Shown: positions 27,616-36,576, numbered from the stretch's first letter. The stretch: DNA of 64,000 nucleotides from Pseudomonadota bacterium (GCA_039028935.1 JBCCHD010000014.1:25059-89058), one strand, 5' to 3'. Notes: generated by a model not told the origin, from the sequence alone. Numbers and translations are program-made.

Positions 27616-30600
27616 TCATGCCGAACGCTCGATGTCAGGCGGCAGGATCAGTTTGTTTTCGGCTTCGGGGTCAGGGCCGATCATGGCGCCCATAGGTAAC
27701 TCGGCAAACACCGTTTCAGGGCGATGAACACCAAAGCCCTGGACGTAATCGATGCCAAGCTCTTTTACCGCATTGAGAATCTGGTCATTCTCAACAAACT
27801 CAGCGATCGACTTAATATTCATCGTGCGAGCGATATCAATAATCGAACGCACAAAAATGCGATCGATTTCGTCGGTCAAGATATCGCGAATAAACATGCC
27901 GTCGATTTTTATGAAATCGACCGGCAGTTTCTTAAGGTAACCAAAAGACGACAGGCCGCTGCCGAAGTCATCGAGTGCAAACTGGCAGCCCATATCGTGC
28001 AGCGCCGACATCATCCGACCGGCCTCACCGACATTTCGTATAACGGCGGTCTCGGTAATTTCGAAATTGATCATGCCTTCGGGTAGGCGACAGTTTTTAA
28101 CCGCGTCGATCAAGAAATCAACGAACCGCTTATCTCCAACGCTAGAGCCCGATAAATTAATCCAATAGCGACGACCGAGGCTGCCAAATGACTGATGGAG
28201 ATACAGCGTTTTGAACAGATTCTCCACAACCCACTTATCGAGCTTCACAATGAGTCCGTATCGCTCGGCAGACGGTAAGAAGGCGCCAGGTGGAATCAGC
28301 TTACGTGAGTCTGGATCGCGCATGCGCAACAACACTTCCATGCGCTCAGGCTCACCCTCGATGGGTTCAACCGGGCGAATGAACTGCCCGTAGAGCGCGA
28401 AGCTGCTGTTATCCATCGCTTCGTTGAGTCTCTGCACCCAACGCACTTCGCCGCGCTTTTCATTCACCGACTCGCCATCGCCTTGAACGAAGTGAACACG
28501 GTTTCTGCCAGCGTCCTTTGAGTGATAACACGCCGCGTCAGCGAGCTGGGTAATCTCTTCGATCGTGCCCAATGACTGGTCGACTCGCACCGCGCCCATG
28601 CTGACCCCAATACGGTACGTATTGGTATCCCATTGGAACTGGAAATCCTCAACAGCGGCTCGAATCGACTCCGCCACGCGATGCGCCACATCATTCGGAC
28701 ATCGCCATAAAATAAGGCCAAACTCATCGCCACCCAGACGCGCCACGGTATCATCGGCGCGCACTTGGTCGCGGATAATCTGGCTGACCTGTCGAAGCAA
28801 CTCATCACCCGCTAAATGCCCGGATGTATCATTGACAATCTTAAATTGGTCCAGATCCATGAGCACGAGATAAGACGGTATATCGCCATCTTCGCTTTGC
28901 TTATGCGCCTTTTGTAGCGCCGCCTGAAATGAGCGGCGATTGACCAGTCCAGTCAGTTCGTCATAACTCGCCTGATACTCCAACGCATCGGTCAATCGTC
29001 GAGCCTCTGTGATGTCTTGTATCTGTACAATGCAATAAACAAACTCTCCCTGTTCGTTTCGCACCGCCGTTAAGAACAGCCGTGCATTGAGCAATTCACC
29101 ATCGTGCGCAATACAACTACATTCGGTGTCGTAGTATTCGTACTCATCATTTAACAACCGCAGAAACTGCGTGCGCATTGTGCCGCGATCTTCCTCATCG
29201 ACGAACGTCAGAGCATTAATGCGAAGCCTGCCATCTTGACGCCGCTCGGGCCGGACAAACATCTCCTGATAGGCACGATTCGAATTCAGGATCAGACCGT
29301 CCCGATCAATAAATGCCATGCCGATGGGTGTCGATTGAAACGCGACGCGAAACCGGGTCTCAACTTCTTCACGAGCAATGTCTGCAAGCCGTCGCTCCTC
29401 GCTTTCCTGCAATAATTGTTCATTGCTGGCAACTAATCGTCGGTGCCCTTCTTCGATCGATTTTGTGCGATCGTCCACTTCTCGTCGCAACTTGAGGTTG
29501 TGACGCTTGATTGCCCGTGTCCGGACGGCGTATCCCGCGTACAACACAAACAAGATGGCGGCAAGCACCGACAACAGGAACCAGCGCTTTAGCCAAAACG
29601 GTGCAAGCACCTCGAACGAGAACGCCTCGTTATTGAAAAACCACTGTCCATCGAGATATCGAGCTCGAACTTCGAAGCGGTATTGACCGGGCGGGAGACC
29701 AGAGTAGTTCACGCTACGCGAGCGATCGGGCGTGCTCCAATTAATGTCGTGGCCGACTAGGCGATAGCTGTATTCAACCGAATGGGGCTCGAGCAGCGAG
29801 ACTCCATCAAACACAAACTGCATGCCGTTGTCGCTGTACTCAACCTGACTACCCGGCGTAAGACCCGTTTGCGTTTTTTGCGTTCGTGCGCTCAGCACCT
29901 GCGGCGTGATCGGCACCCGTGTCGGCATTTCATAGCGTAAATCCATGCGCGTCGCGCCATCGATCGTACCAAACCACAGATAGCCATCGCGATCGAGAAA
30001 ATTCGCGTGCGCATTGACTTCCAGCCCCATAAACCCATGAAGCAAACTGAGTCCACGACTGTAGAGTGTCGCCGGGTCAAAGAAGAACACCCCTTTCTCG
30101 CCGCCCAACAATAGCGAGCCATCGTCTTGGACAAACACGGAGTAGACGTTTTGGTCACTCATTGGGGAATCCCGCGTGTAGTCCCGAGTTTGGCCCTCTT
30201 TGAAGTGAATGAGAACGCTATCCTCGCCGGCCAACCACACTTCGTTCTCGCCCGCCGCCTCGACATGGCTAAACAATTTGTCGGTCAGACCGTATTTCTC
30301 GCCGTAAAATTCATGCCGATATTGGCCATTCGCCATCGGTCGCAGTACGCCGAGACCGTCTTCATCGACGCCGTACCAAATGTTTCCCGCTGGGTCCTCA
30401 GACAGTGAATAGATCGGTCCTTTGGAGGAGTCGTCCACCGGCACTGCAGGACCCGCCGCATCGACATCAATAGTCAAGATGCCCGCGCCGTCTGTGGCTA
30501 GCCAAAGACGGCCGGTGCCATCCAAATGGGAGTCGAGAATGATCTGGTTGGCCGTACCTGCCACCAACGTTGCCACATCACGCTGTGTATCAAGACGAAA

Positions 30601-31806
30601 AAGGCCTCGCCCCGCCACACCCACATAAAGCACACCGTCGACATAGGATTCAACCACCCGAACACGGCCCGAAGGCAGGTCGTAGCGCGCAGACAGGTCT
30701 GTGACAACACGGTTGGTGGAGTGTTTCAGCAAGGAAGTGCCGGTGCCGTAATAGAAATTACCCGCATCGTCTTGGGTCACCACCCAAACAACACTTGAGT
30801 TGGCGGAAAAGCGATTTCGGTAATGCGTGAATCGATTACCCAGATGGCGATATAGACCGCCATAGCGCCCCAACCACAGCGTGTCCTCGTGATCGATATA
30901 CAGGGTATTGACCTCTGCCAAATCGGGGAACGAGACGAACTCTTCGCGACGCTCGCCGCTTAAGTCCACGCGTGACAGGAAGCCATAGACGCTTTCATCG
31001 GTGCTGATCCACACATCGCCGGTTCGACCGGCGACGATGTTATTGATCGGGTCGGTGCCAGGGACCGTATGCCGAACACTAAACCAACCGTCTTTGAGCA
31101 CGCCCACTTCGCGCTGCTCATTCACAAGCCAATGCACGCCGTCCAACATGTAGCTGCTGACAACGTTCTCCTGCACGAGCTCGATGTCGACGTCGCTGCC
31201 ACCTGACCATTTGAAGAGTTGGTTGTCTTGCACAAACCATAGCGCATCATTCCAAACGCTCAGTTGCGATGTTTTCTCCTGGCTACCACGTAGGAGAGCC
31301 GGGGTGGCATCGAGGTTTCCAATTGGCAAACTGAACAGGCCTGCATCTTCTGTCGCAAACACAAAGCGACCGCGAAACCGAACGAACTCTCGCACAACCG
31401 AATCACTCAACCCCTTGAGCGGGGTGATGCTCGTCACCGAGGTGTTATCGATTAAAATCAGGTTGCTTTTGGCATCGGTCAGCCAAATCTGGCCAGCGGA
31501 GGTGGTGTGAAGCGCCGTTACGTAGTTATAAAGCAGCCCATCGGCCTTGGTGAAATTTAGAAACTCAACCCCATCATAGCGATTGAGTCCTCGATGAGTG
31601 GCCACCCAAAGATGACCCGCGTCATCTTGTGTAATGGCCAACACGTCGCCCTGACTCAATCCATCCACCGTGTCGTATTGCAACATCGGCGGTTCTGCCT
31701 CCCACAGGGTACCCTTCGGTTCCTTATGAGCGGCATTCGCATAGGCGCACACGCCGACTGCAACAATAAGCGCAAGCTGTTGATATAGTTTCATGCTGTC
31801 TGCCAT
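27616..31806 (-). CDS. Periplasmic-propeller sensor with PAS, GGDEF and EAL domains
   Basis: A very large signalling protein of about 1396 residues. The ATG at 31806, with AGGGG upstream, leads into a signal sequence (MKLYQQLALIVAVGVCAYAN). Residues of roughly 30-640 form a two-component-regulator beta propeller (repeats such as ITQDDAGHLWVATHRGLNRY), followed by a Y_Y_Y domain, a membrane helix near residue 741 (FLLSVLAAILFVLYAGYAV), a short coiled coil, a PAS domain near 820, GGDEF near 1022 (ARLGGDEF, with an RADD inhibitory site nine residues before) and EAL near 1154. The first EAL motif reads EVL, but the other metal and catalytic residues are present (FEITE, DDFGSG, FIKID, VQGFG). It should make or degrade cyclic-di-GMP in response to a periplasmic ligand. 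Confidence 0.92.
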   Translation of the reverse strand: MADSMKLYQQLALIVAVGVCAYANAAHKEPKGTLWEAEPPMLQYDTVDGLSQGDVLAITQDDAGHLWVATHRGLNRYDGVEFLNFTKADGLLYNYVTALHTTSAGQIWLTDAKSNLILIDNTSVTSITPLKGLSDSVVREFVRFRGRFVFATEDAGLFSLPIGNLDATPALLRGSQEKTSQLSVWNDALWFVQDNQLFKWSGGSDVDIELVQENVVSSYMLDGVHWLVNEQREVGVLKDGWFSVRHTVPGTDPINNIVAGRTGDVWISTDESVYGFLSRVDLSGERREEFVSFPDLAEVNTLYIDHEDTLWLGRYGGLYRHLGNRFTHYRNRFSANSSVVWVVTQDDAGNFYYGTGTSLLKHSTNRVVTDLSARYDLPSGRVRVVESYVDGVLYVGVAGRGLFRLDTQRDVATLVAGTANQIILDSHLDGTGRLWLATDGAGILTIDVDAAGPAVPVDDSSKGPIYSLSEDPAGNIWYGVDEDGLGVLRPMANGQYRHEFYGEKYGLTDKLFSHVEAAGENEVWLAGEDSVLIHFKEGQTRDYTRDSPMSDQNVYSVFVQDDGSLLLGGEKGVFFFDPATLYSRGLSLLHGFMGLEVNAHANFLDRDGYLWFGTIDGATRMDLRYEMPTRVPITPQVLSARTQKTQTGLTPGSQVEYSDNGMQFVFDGVSLLEPHSVEYSYRLVGHDINWSTPDRSRSVNYSGLPPGQYRFEVRARYLDGQWFFNNEAFSFEVLAPFWLKRWFLLSVLAAILFVLYAGYAVRTRAIKRHNLKLRREVDDRTKSIEEGHRRLVASNEQLLQESEERRLADIAREEVETRFRVAFQSTPIGMAFIDRDGLILNSNRAYQEMFVRPERRQDGRLRINALTFVDEEDRGTMRTQFLRLLNDEYEYYDTECSCIAHDGELLNARLFLTAVRNEQGEFVYCIVQIQDITEARRLTDALEYQASYDELTGLVNRRSFQAALQKAHKQSEDGDIPSYLVLMDLDQFKIVNDTSGHLAGDELLRQVSQIIRDQVRADDTVARLGGDEFGLILWRCPNDVAHRVAESIRAAVEDFQFQWDTNTYRIGVSMGAVRVDQSLGTIEEITQLADAACYHSKDAGRNRVHFVQGDGESVNEKRGEVRWVQRLNEAMDNSSFALYGQFIRPVEPIEGEPERMEVLLRMRDPDSRKLIPPGAFLPSAERYGLIVKLDKWVVENLFKTLYLHQSFGSLGRRYWINLSGSSVGDKRFVDFLIDAVKNCRLPEGMINFEITETAVIRNVGEAGRMMSALHDMGCQFALDDFGSGLSSFGYLKKLPVDFIKIDGMFIRDILTDEIDRIFVRSIIDIARTMNIKSIAEFVENDQILNAVKELGIDYVQGFGVHRPETVFAELPMGAMIGPDPEAENKLILPPDIERSA

Positions 31807-31900
31807 CGAGCCCCTGCTGAATAAGATAGCGACCGCCACCGACAGAACTTGAGCGATGAAAATCAGGACGTTATGTCCACTTCGCAAGGAGGATCGCTCG

Positions 31901-32110
31901 ATGACACGGTCGTGTTCAGGCTCGCCAGAATGGCGACGTTCGACGCACGATGCGCCGTGGCGGGCAACCGGCAACGACGGTTGGGCGCAGCGCGCGCTAC
32001 GCCGCGCGTTACTGGACTGGATTCGCGTTCGGCTGCACCGGCATTCGCCGGTCAGCGTGGCCTTTACAAAGAGTATCGAACGCGCAGACGGGTCGGCTGG
32101 CCTGGGCTAG
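31901..32110 (+). CDS. Possible small basic protein, 69 residues
   Basis: A short plus-strand frame in the otherwise empty stretch between the GGDEF/EAL gene and parA. It is notable for a near-perfect ribosome site, AAGGAGG at 31886-31892, eight bases before the ATG. The product starts MTRSCSGSPEWRRSTHDAPW and is rich in Arg and Trp, with a possible amphipathic helix WAQRALRRALLDWIRVRLHR. No signal peptide or known domain is seen. It is divergent from the GGDEF/EAL gene, with about 95 bases between starts, and could be a regulator or a small effector. Other overlapping frames in this stretch lack a ribosome site. Coding is plausible but not proven. Confidence 0.4.
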   Translation: MTRSCSGSPEWRRSTHDAPWRATGNDGWAQRALRRALLDWIRVRLHRHSPVSVAFTKSIERADGSAGLG

Positions 32111-32196
32111 GCCGAATCTGTTGAGCGCTTTTGTGCCGGTTTGGGCTAGGGCGGTGCTTTTATAAGGTGTTGCGCAGCGATCGAGCGATGGTCGGG

Positions 32197-32982
32197 CTAG
32201 GCGGATTCGCGTAGCCGATCGCCATGACGACGATTGACTTCACCGGCAAGCGCCAAATACGCCAGTGCACCGCGGGACGACTTGTCGTGTTTTATCACCG
32301 GCACGCCAAAACTGGGGGCTTCGGCCAATCGTACGTTGCGGGGAATGACCGTGCTGTACACCGTGTCACCAAAGTGCAGGATAAGCTGAGACGACACGTC
32401 GTTGGCCAAATTATTGCGCGGATCAAACATAGTGCGCAGTATCCCCTCGATTTCCAACGACGGATTGACCGCGTCGCGGATCTGTTCGATGGTCTGCACC
32501 AGCGCACTTAAGCCCTCGAGCGCGTAATACTCACACTGCATTGGAATCAGGACGCCGTCCGCCGCTGTCAGCGCATTCACCGTGAGCATATTTAGCGACG
32601 GCGGGCAGTCAATAAGAATGTAGTCGTATTGGTCGCGAACCTGTTCCAGCGCCTTGCTCAGCCGCGTTTCACGGCCAAACTCTTTCATGAGATTCACTTC
32701 CGCGGCGGTCAGCTGATCATTGCCAGGCACCACATCAAAACCGGACTTGTCGGCCGCGACAATGGTGTTTTGGATGGTGGCTTCACCGAGCATCACCGCA
32801 CCCGCGGTATTTTCCGCCGTGTGTTTGTTCACTCCGCTGCCCATCGTAGCGTTGCCTTGTGGATCGAGATCAACAAGCAACACCCGCCGCTTGGTGGCAC
32901 TCAATGAGGCCGCGAGGTTGACGCACGTGGTGGTTTTTCCCACACCGCCTTTTTGGTTTGCGATGGCAATAATCTTGTTCAT
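32197..32982 (-). CDS. parA: Chromosome partitioning ATPase ParA
   Basis: A 261-residue ParA/Soj ATPase that works with ParB to move newly copied origins. The start at 32982 (MNKIIAIANQKGGVGKTTTC) places the deviant Walker A motif at the very N-terminus, as in chromosomal ParA. Further blocks are VLLVDLDPQGNATMGSGV and YDYILIDCPPSLNMLTVNAL. The open frame upstream to 33156 overlaps rsmG and is not used; the chosen start leaves 28 bases after rsmG, consistent with the rsmG-parA unit. The partner parB is about 7 kb further on, behind glucokinase, HDOD and GGDEF/EAL genes. Confidence 0.97.
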   Translation of the reverse strand: MNKIIAIANQKGGVGKTTTCVNLAASLSATKRRVLLVDLDPQGNATMGSGVNKHTAENTAGAVMLGEATIQNTIVAADKSGFDVVPGNDQLTAAEVNLMKEFGRETRLSKALEQVRDQYDYILIDCPPSLNMLTVNALTAADGVLIPMQCEYYALEGLSALVQTIEQIRDAVNPSLEIEGILRTMFDPRNNLANDVSSQLILHFGDTVYSTVIPRNVRLAEAPSFGVPVIKHDKSSRGALAYLALAGEVNRRHGDRLRESA

Positions 32983-33010
32983 GCGGCCTACCCGCTGCGC
33001 CACGACGGCG

Positions 33011-33658
33011 TCAGTGATGTGTGAGCACAATAATGTGCCGTGTTTTGTTTTCCAGTCCAGGTACCTGTGCGACATGTGTCGTCGCGCGCCAGCCAACCGG
33101 CAGCTCCGCCAGCTCGGCATCGGGCATCCGGCCTTTTTGTGCGACCAAACGCCCACCGTTATTTAACAGGTGTCCCCCAATCTCCACCAGCCGAGGCAGA
33201 CTCGCCACCGCCCGGCACATCACCGTATCAAAGCCCGCGCCCGCTTCATAGTGTTCGGAACGACCCTGCCACACCTCCACATTCAATAACGACAGCGCGG
33301 CCACCGCCTGCGTAATAAAACGTGTTTTTTTACTATTTGAATCAATCAGTAAGAACGATTTGTCCGGATGCGTGATGGCCAGCGGCAGTCCGGGCAAACC
33401 CGCCCCAGTACCGATATCAACACAGCGTTGACCATGCAGATGCGGCGCCACCGTTAGACTATCGAGGAGATGGTGGCTGACCATATCGGCTGGCTCGCGA
33501 ATCGCGGTGAGGTTATACGCCTTATTCCACTTTGCCAGGAGCGCGACAAAGGCCACCAACTGACCGCACTGCGTGTCGTTGGGCCGTGTCGCATTCTGTA
33601 GGCCCGATAGGCCTTCGTCGAGCTGGCGTCGAAGCGCGGTTTCGTTTAGGTCAGACAT
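33011..33658 (-). CDS. rsmG: 16S rRNA (guanine-527-N7)-methyltransferase
   Basis: The 215-residue GidB/RsmG methyltransferase, which methylates G527 of 16S rRNA using S-adenosylmethionine. The SAM-binding motif I is RCVDIGTGAGLPGLPLAITH, preceded by the N-terminal FVALLAKWNKAYNLTAIREP, both diagnostic. Other blocks are SFLLIDSNSKKTRFITQAVA and MCRAVASLPRLVEIGGHLL. It sits in front of parA on the same strand, the conserved origin-proximal arrangement, but its usual upstream neighbour mnmG is about 6 kb away, with the Ni-SOD genes and others between. Confidence 0.96.
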   Translation of the reverse strand: MSDLNETALRRQLDEGLSGLQNATRPNDTQCGQLVAFVALLAKWNKAYNLTAIREPADMVSHHLLDSLTVAPHLHGQRCVDIGTGAGLPGLPLAITHPDKSFLLIDSNSKKTRFITQAVAALSLLNVEVWQGRSEHYEAGAGFDTVMCRAVASLPRLVEIGGHLLNNGGRLVAQKGRMPDAELAELPVGWRATTHVAQVPGLENKTRHIIVLTHH

Positions 33659-33722
33659 GCATACCGAGGAGACAAGTGTGTACGTTGTGTGGCTCAGGCA
33701 AGGTCAACGTGCCAGGCGACGC

Positions 33723-34097
33723 CTAGTGAATGACGTGCGTCACCCGCCCGCGAATGAGTGCATGCGGGACCGGACCAAAATGACGGCTGTCTTCACTCCC
33801 ACTTGGATTATCGCTCAAGAGCACAATGCCGCCCGGTTGGATCGCGGCAACCCGCTTAACCACGATCAGATCGGGTTGACGGGGATGACAGGCAACCACC
33901 AACTCTCCGGGTCGCAAATCGCCGTGCGCACTCGCATTCGGATCGACCAACACGTAACCGCCCGCTTGCAACGTGGGTTGCATGCTTTGGTTAACCACGC
34001 GGAATCGACGCCGGCGGCCCAATAACCACAGCAACACTTCCCGGGTGGTACGCCACCCGGGAAGGCCATCGCCAACCGTTACCCGGCCAACACCCAT
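33723..34097 (-). CDS. sodX: Nickel superoxide dismutase maturation protease
   Basis: A 124-residue S26-type (LexA/signal-peptidase-like) serine protease that removes the propeptide of Ni-SOD. The nucleophile is the Ser in VVNQSMQPTLQAGGYVLVD and the general base Lys is in LIVVKRVAA, the Ser-Lys dyad of the family. A later conserved patch is GIVLLSDNPSGSEDSRHFG PV, split here by the expected loop. There is no strong membrane anchor. Its start lies inside the last codons of sodN (19-base overlap), so translation is probably coupled. Identity is supported chiefly by the partner gene. Confidence 0.88.
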   Translation of the reverse strand: MGVGRVTVGDGLPGWRTTREVLLWLLGRRRRFRVVNQSMQPTLQAGGYVLVDPNASAHGDLRPGELVVACHPRQPDLIVVKRVAAIQPGGIVLLSDNPSGSEDSRHFGPVPHALIRGRVTHVIH

Positions 34098-34552
34098 TCG
34101 ACGTCTCGGTTTTTCGACTTCCAGAAGATATCGTGAATGTCTTTGACCGCATCGATCAACTCATCGCAATGCTGTGGTGAAACTTCCACCTTGCATGACG
34201 AGCACAGCTTCGCCGCTTTCCAAAATACATCGTGTAGATTTGGAAATTGCTCAAGGTGCTCGGGCTTGAAGTAATCGGTCCACAGCACCAGCAGGTGTTC
34301 CTTGGTTTCGTGCGCCTGCTGCTCTTTGATGGCAATGTAGCGACTCATGGTGTTTTGATACGCCGCCATTGCAGCATTATCACCGCCGGCAGGCGCCTCG
34401 AGCGCCAACATTTTTTTGGTCATCGAACGCACAGCTTCGGCACTGATGCGCGCCGACGCTGGGTCGTAGATGCCACAGGGTCCATCGCAGTGCGCGCTGG
34501 CTTCGGGGGCGGCCGATACGCGATCAGCCAGTGTCATTAAAGTCTTTAACAT
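34079..34552 (-). CDS. sodN: Nickel-containing superoxide dismutase
   Basis: A 157-residue precursor of Ni-SOD, which dismutates superoxide to oxygen and peroxide. The ATG at 34552 has AGGAAA eight bases upstream. A 20-residue propeptide (MLKTLMTLADRVSAAPEASA) precedes the nickel hook HCDGPCGIYDP, in which the new N-terminal His plus two Cys bind nickel after cleavage by SodX. The rest is the four-helix bundle, with KEHLLVLWTDYFKPEHLEQF and a C-terminal DIHDIFWKSKNRDVEWVLAG. The mature protein of about 137 residues is slightly longer than that of Streptomyces. Presence of SodX directly downstream confirms the assignment. It replaces or supplements Fe/Mn enzymes and implies a nickel supply. 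Confidence 0.97.
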   Translation of the reverse strand: MLKTLMTLADRVSAAPEASAHCDGPCGIYDPASARISAEAVRSMTKKMLALEAPAGGDNAAMAAYQNTMSRYIAIKEQQAHETKEHLLVLWTDYFKPEHLEQFPNLHDVFWKAAKLCSSCKVEVSPQHCDELIDAVKDIHDIFWKSKNRDVEWVLAG

Positions 34553-34589
34553 GATGTTTTCCTCGATGTCAGTCGATAATCGCGTGCGA

Positions 34590-34775
34590 TTAACCATTGC
34601 GGCGACGAATTACCGCGCCCGTGACCAGCACCGCCACCACGATGGCGGCGATCAGCCACCCGCTTTCGGCGTGAAGGCTGCTTTGAAACGGATGATGCTC
34701 ATGGCCTGGGTGCGCCATAGCCGCGCCACTTGCCAGTGCTGCGGCCGAACCCAGTAGTGTTACGAGTGTTTTCAT
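34590..34775 (-). CDS. Small His-rich membrane protein next to sodN
   Basis: A 61-residue protein. The ATG at 34775 has AGGAA upstream and begins a signal sequence (MKTLVTLLGSAAALASGAAM) whose cleavage would expose HPGHEHHPFQSS, a run of five histidines within the first ten or so residues. One C-terminal membrane helix follows (WLIAAIVVAVLVTGAVI) with the positive tail RRRNG. The gene lies 37 bases upstream of sodN and reads the same way, so a role in nickel binding or uptake for Ni-SOD is attractive. The N-terminal HxGHEHH pattern resembles the start of HupE/UreJ-type nickel permeases, but the rest of such a permease is absent. Function is inferred. Confidence 0.65.
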   Translation of the reverse strand: MKTLVTLLGSAAALASGAAMAHPGHEHHPFQSSLHAESGWLIAAIVVAVLVTGAVIRRRNG

Positions 34776-34997
34776 TATCAAATTCCTGTTCAGAGACGAA
34801 TCACATACCCAACAGTGGGCGGCGTTACTACCATCGGCCACTGCTTGTCGAAAAATACTCAGGTGCGCTGGGGTTGCTGAGGTGTAGCCGGGATGTACTC
34901 CTGGTTCGATACGCAGCGCAAGCGCCAACCTGTCTTCAACTGTGCCAAAGGGTATCACTCATACCGCACGTGAGCCATGCAGTACGTTAATGCCGCG

Positions 34998-36467
34998 TCA
35001 GGGGTTGCGGCGTTCTTGAGCCGTTTGCTCAATGGCGTCAAGCAGACGCTCGATCGTTGCTTCATTGGTCAATCGATTCATCACGGTGAGGCGAAGGTAG
35101 CGCCGGCCATTGAGCAATGTCGAGGTGATGTGAAACTGTCCGGTGCGCATCAGGTGTTCACGCACCGCCTCCTGTTCGGCATCGTCCTCGCCGTAGCGAA
35201 AACACAGAATATTGGTCTCGGGCCGATAGGGACAACTGAATCCCGGGCGGGCGCTAATCAGGGCATAAAAGCGCTGCGCCGCTTCGTAGCGCTCACGCAC
35301 ATAGTCACCGAGTGCCGCCTCGCCCCGCCAGGCGAGATTCAAAAACACCTTAAAGCCCATGGCGCTGCGCGTGCATTCAACGGTGCGGGTGATCGTGTCG
35401 TAGTTATCGAGACTCTGGCCGTAGGCGAGATAGCTCGCCTCTTGATGAAACGCACGATCAAAATCACTGACATCGCGCAGAAGGACGGCCGCACTCAACA
35501 CGGGCACCTGCATCATCTTGTGGGTATCCCACACGATGGAATCCGCCAGCTCAATCCCGTCGAGATGATGGCGCACCGCCGGACTCATCAGCGCACTCGC
35601 GCCGTGACACGCATCGGCGTGAAACCAAATATTATGCGTACGGCAAAACTCGCCGATCGGTCGCAGTGGATCATGCAACCCGGTGGCTGTCGAACACGCA
35701 TTGGCAATGAGCGCCATGCAGCGCCGGTTGTCCGACTTAATGGTGGCCAACGCCTGCTCCAGACGATCAACACGCACCACCCCAAACGCATCGACTTCCA
35801 GTTCATAAACCGCCTGTCGGCCAAGCCCAAGAATCGATACGGCTCGCGCGTTGGAATAATGCGAGCTTGCCGGGACCAGCACCGCCAAGTCATGTGGTAC
35901 CCCCTGTTCCCAGGCATCCGGCGCGACACGAGCTCGGGCGGCGAGCAGCGCGGTGAGGTTTGCCAGCGATCCACCGTGGGTCATCACACCGCCGGCGGTG
36001 GGCGGCGCGCCGGGGGCCGCGTCAAGCACCTGCGGCGGCCAGCCAACCTTACGGAGCATCCAGTTGATGACGCTGAACTCCAGTGTGGCGGCCGCCGAGC
36101 CCATTTCAAAAATACCCATCGGGTTGTTGGTGACGCCGTTGATGAGCGACGCGAGGGCGGCCGGGTAGTCGGGCACTGAGACTTGATGCGCGATGTAGCC
36201 AGGGTGGCGAAATTTGACGCTGTAGTTCAGGTACTTTGCCAAAAACGCCTGGAAAGCGGTCGCATCCATGCCCCCCTCATCGATCCAGCGCTCAATGTCG
36301 AGGTTACGCAGAATGTCGCCGATCGGCGCCCAACCGGTTGCGGCATCGAGGCCATCAATATTCGCTCGCGCGTGAGCCCTATGTGTCGCCAGCGTCGCCA
36401 CCACCGCCTCTTCAAACTCGGCGAGTTGCGCTAAGGCAGTATCACGCGAATAGTGAGCCTCTTTCAT
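34998..36467 (-). CDS. Pyridoxal phosphate-dependent group II decarboxylase
   Basis: A 489-residue enzyme of the glutamate/aromatic amino-acid decarboxylase fold. The PLP-binding lysine is in SIVWDTHKMMQVP, the aspartate that binds the pyridine nitrogen is in IWFHADACHGASAL and the phosphate loop is GVMTHGGSLANLTALLAAR. The substrate cannot be read from the sequence; relatives include L-2,4-diaminobutyrate, aspartate and cysteine sulfinate decarboxylases. The unusual Cys in HADACHG replaces the Ala/Tyr commonly seen there. The start is more likely the ATG at 36467 than the GTG six bases earlier. The neighbours do not suggest a pathway. Confidence 0.85.
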   Translation of the reverse strand: MKEAHYSRDTALAQLAEFEEAVVATLATHRAHARANIDGLDAATGWAPIGDILRNLDIERWIDEGGMDATAFQAFLAKYLNYSVKFRHPGYIAHQVSVPDYPAALASLINGVTNNPMGIFEMGSAAATLEFSVINWMLRKVGWPPQVLDAAPGAPPTAGGVMTHGGSLANLTALLAARARVAPDAWEQGVPHDLAVLVPASSHYSNARAVSILGLGRQAVYELEVDAFGVVRVDRLEQALATIKSDNRRCMALIANACSTATGLHDPLRPIGEFCRTHNIWFHADACHGASALMSPAVRHHLDGIELADSIVWDTHKMMQVPVLSAAVLLRDVSDFDRAFHQEASYLAYGQSLDNYDTITRTVECTRSAMGFKVFLNLAWRGEAALGDYVRERYEAAQRFYALISARPGFSCPYRPETNILCFRYGEDDAEQEAVREHLMRTGQFHITSTLLNGRRYLRLTVMNRLTNEATIERLLDAIEQTAQERRNP

Positions 36468-36576
36468 GCCCACTTACCGCTGTTTGTCCCATGAATCGAC
36501 GGGCTGCGATCGGCGGGTGCCGAGCGTTGGCACACGCGGCGCGGCACGCGGAACACGTCCAGCGTAATGCGGTAAA

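Noticed and set aside
31849..32124. 91-codon frame overlapping the possible small gene
   Set aside because: It lacks a ribosome site, whereas the 31901 frame has AAGGAGG at ideal spacing; at most one of them is real.
34977..36179. 400-codon plus-strand frame opposite the PLP decarboxylase
   Set aside because: Composition is antisense-like and the decarboxylase on the other strand has full family motifs.
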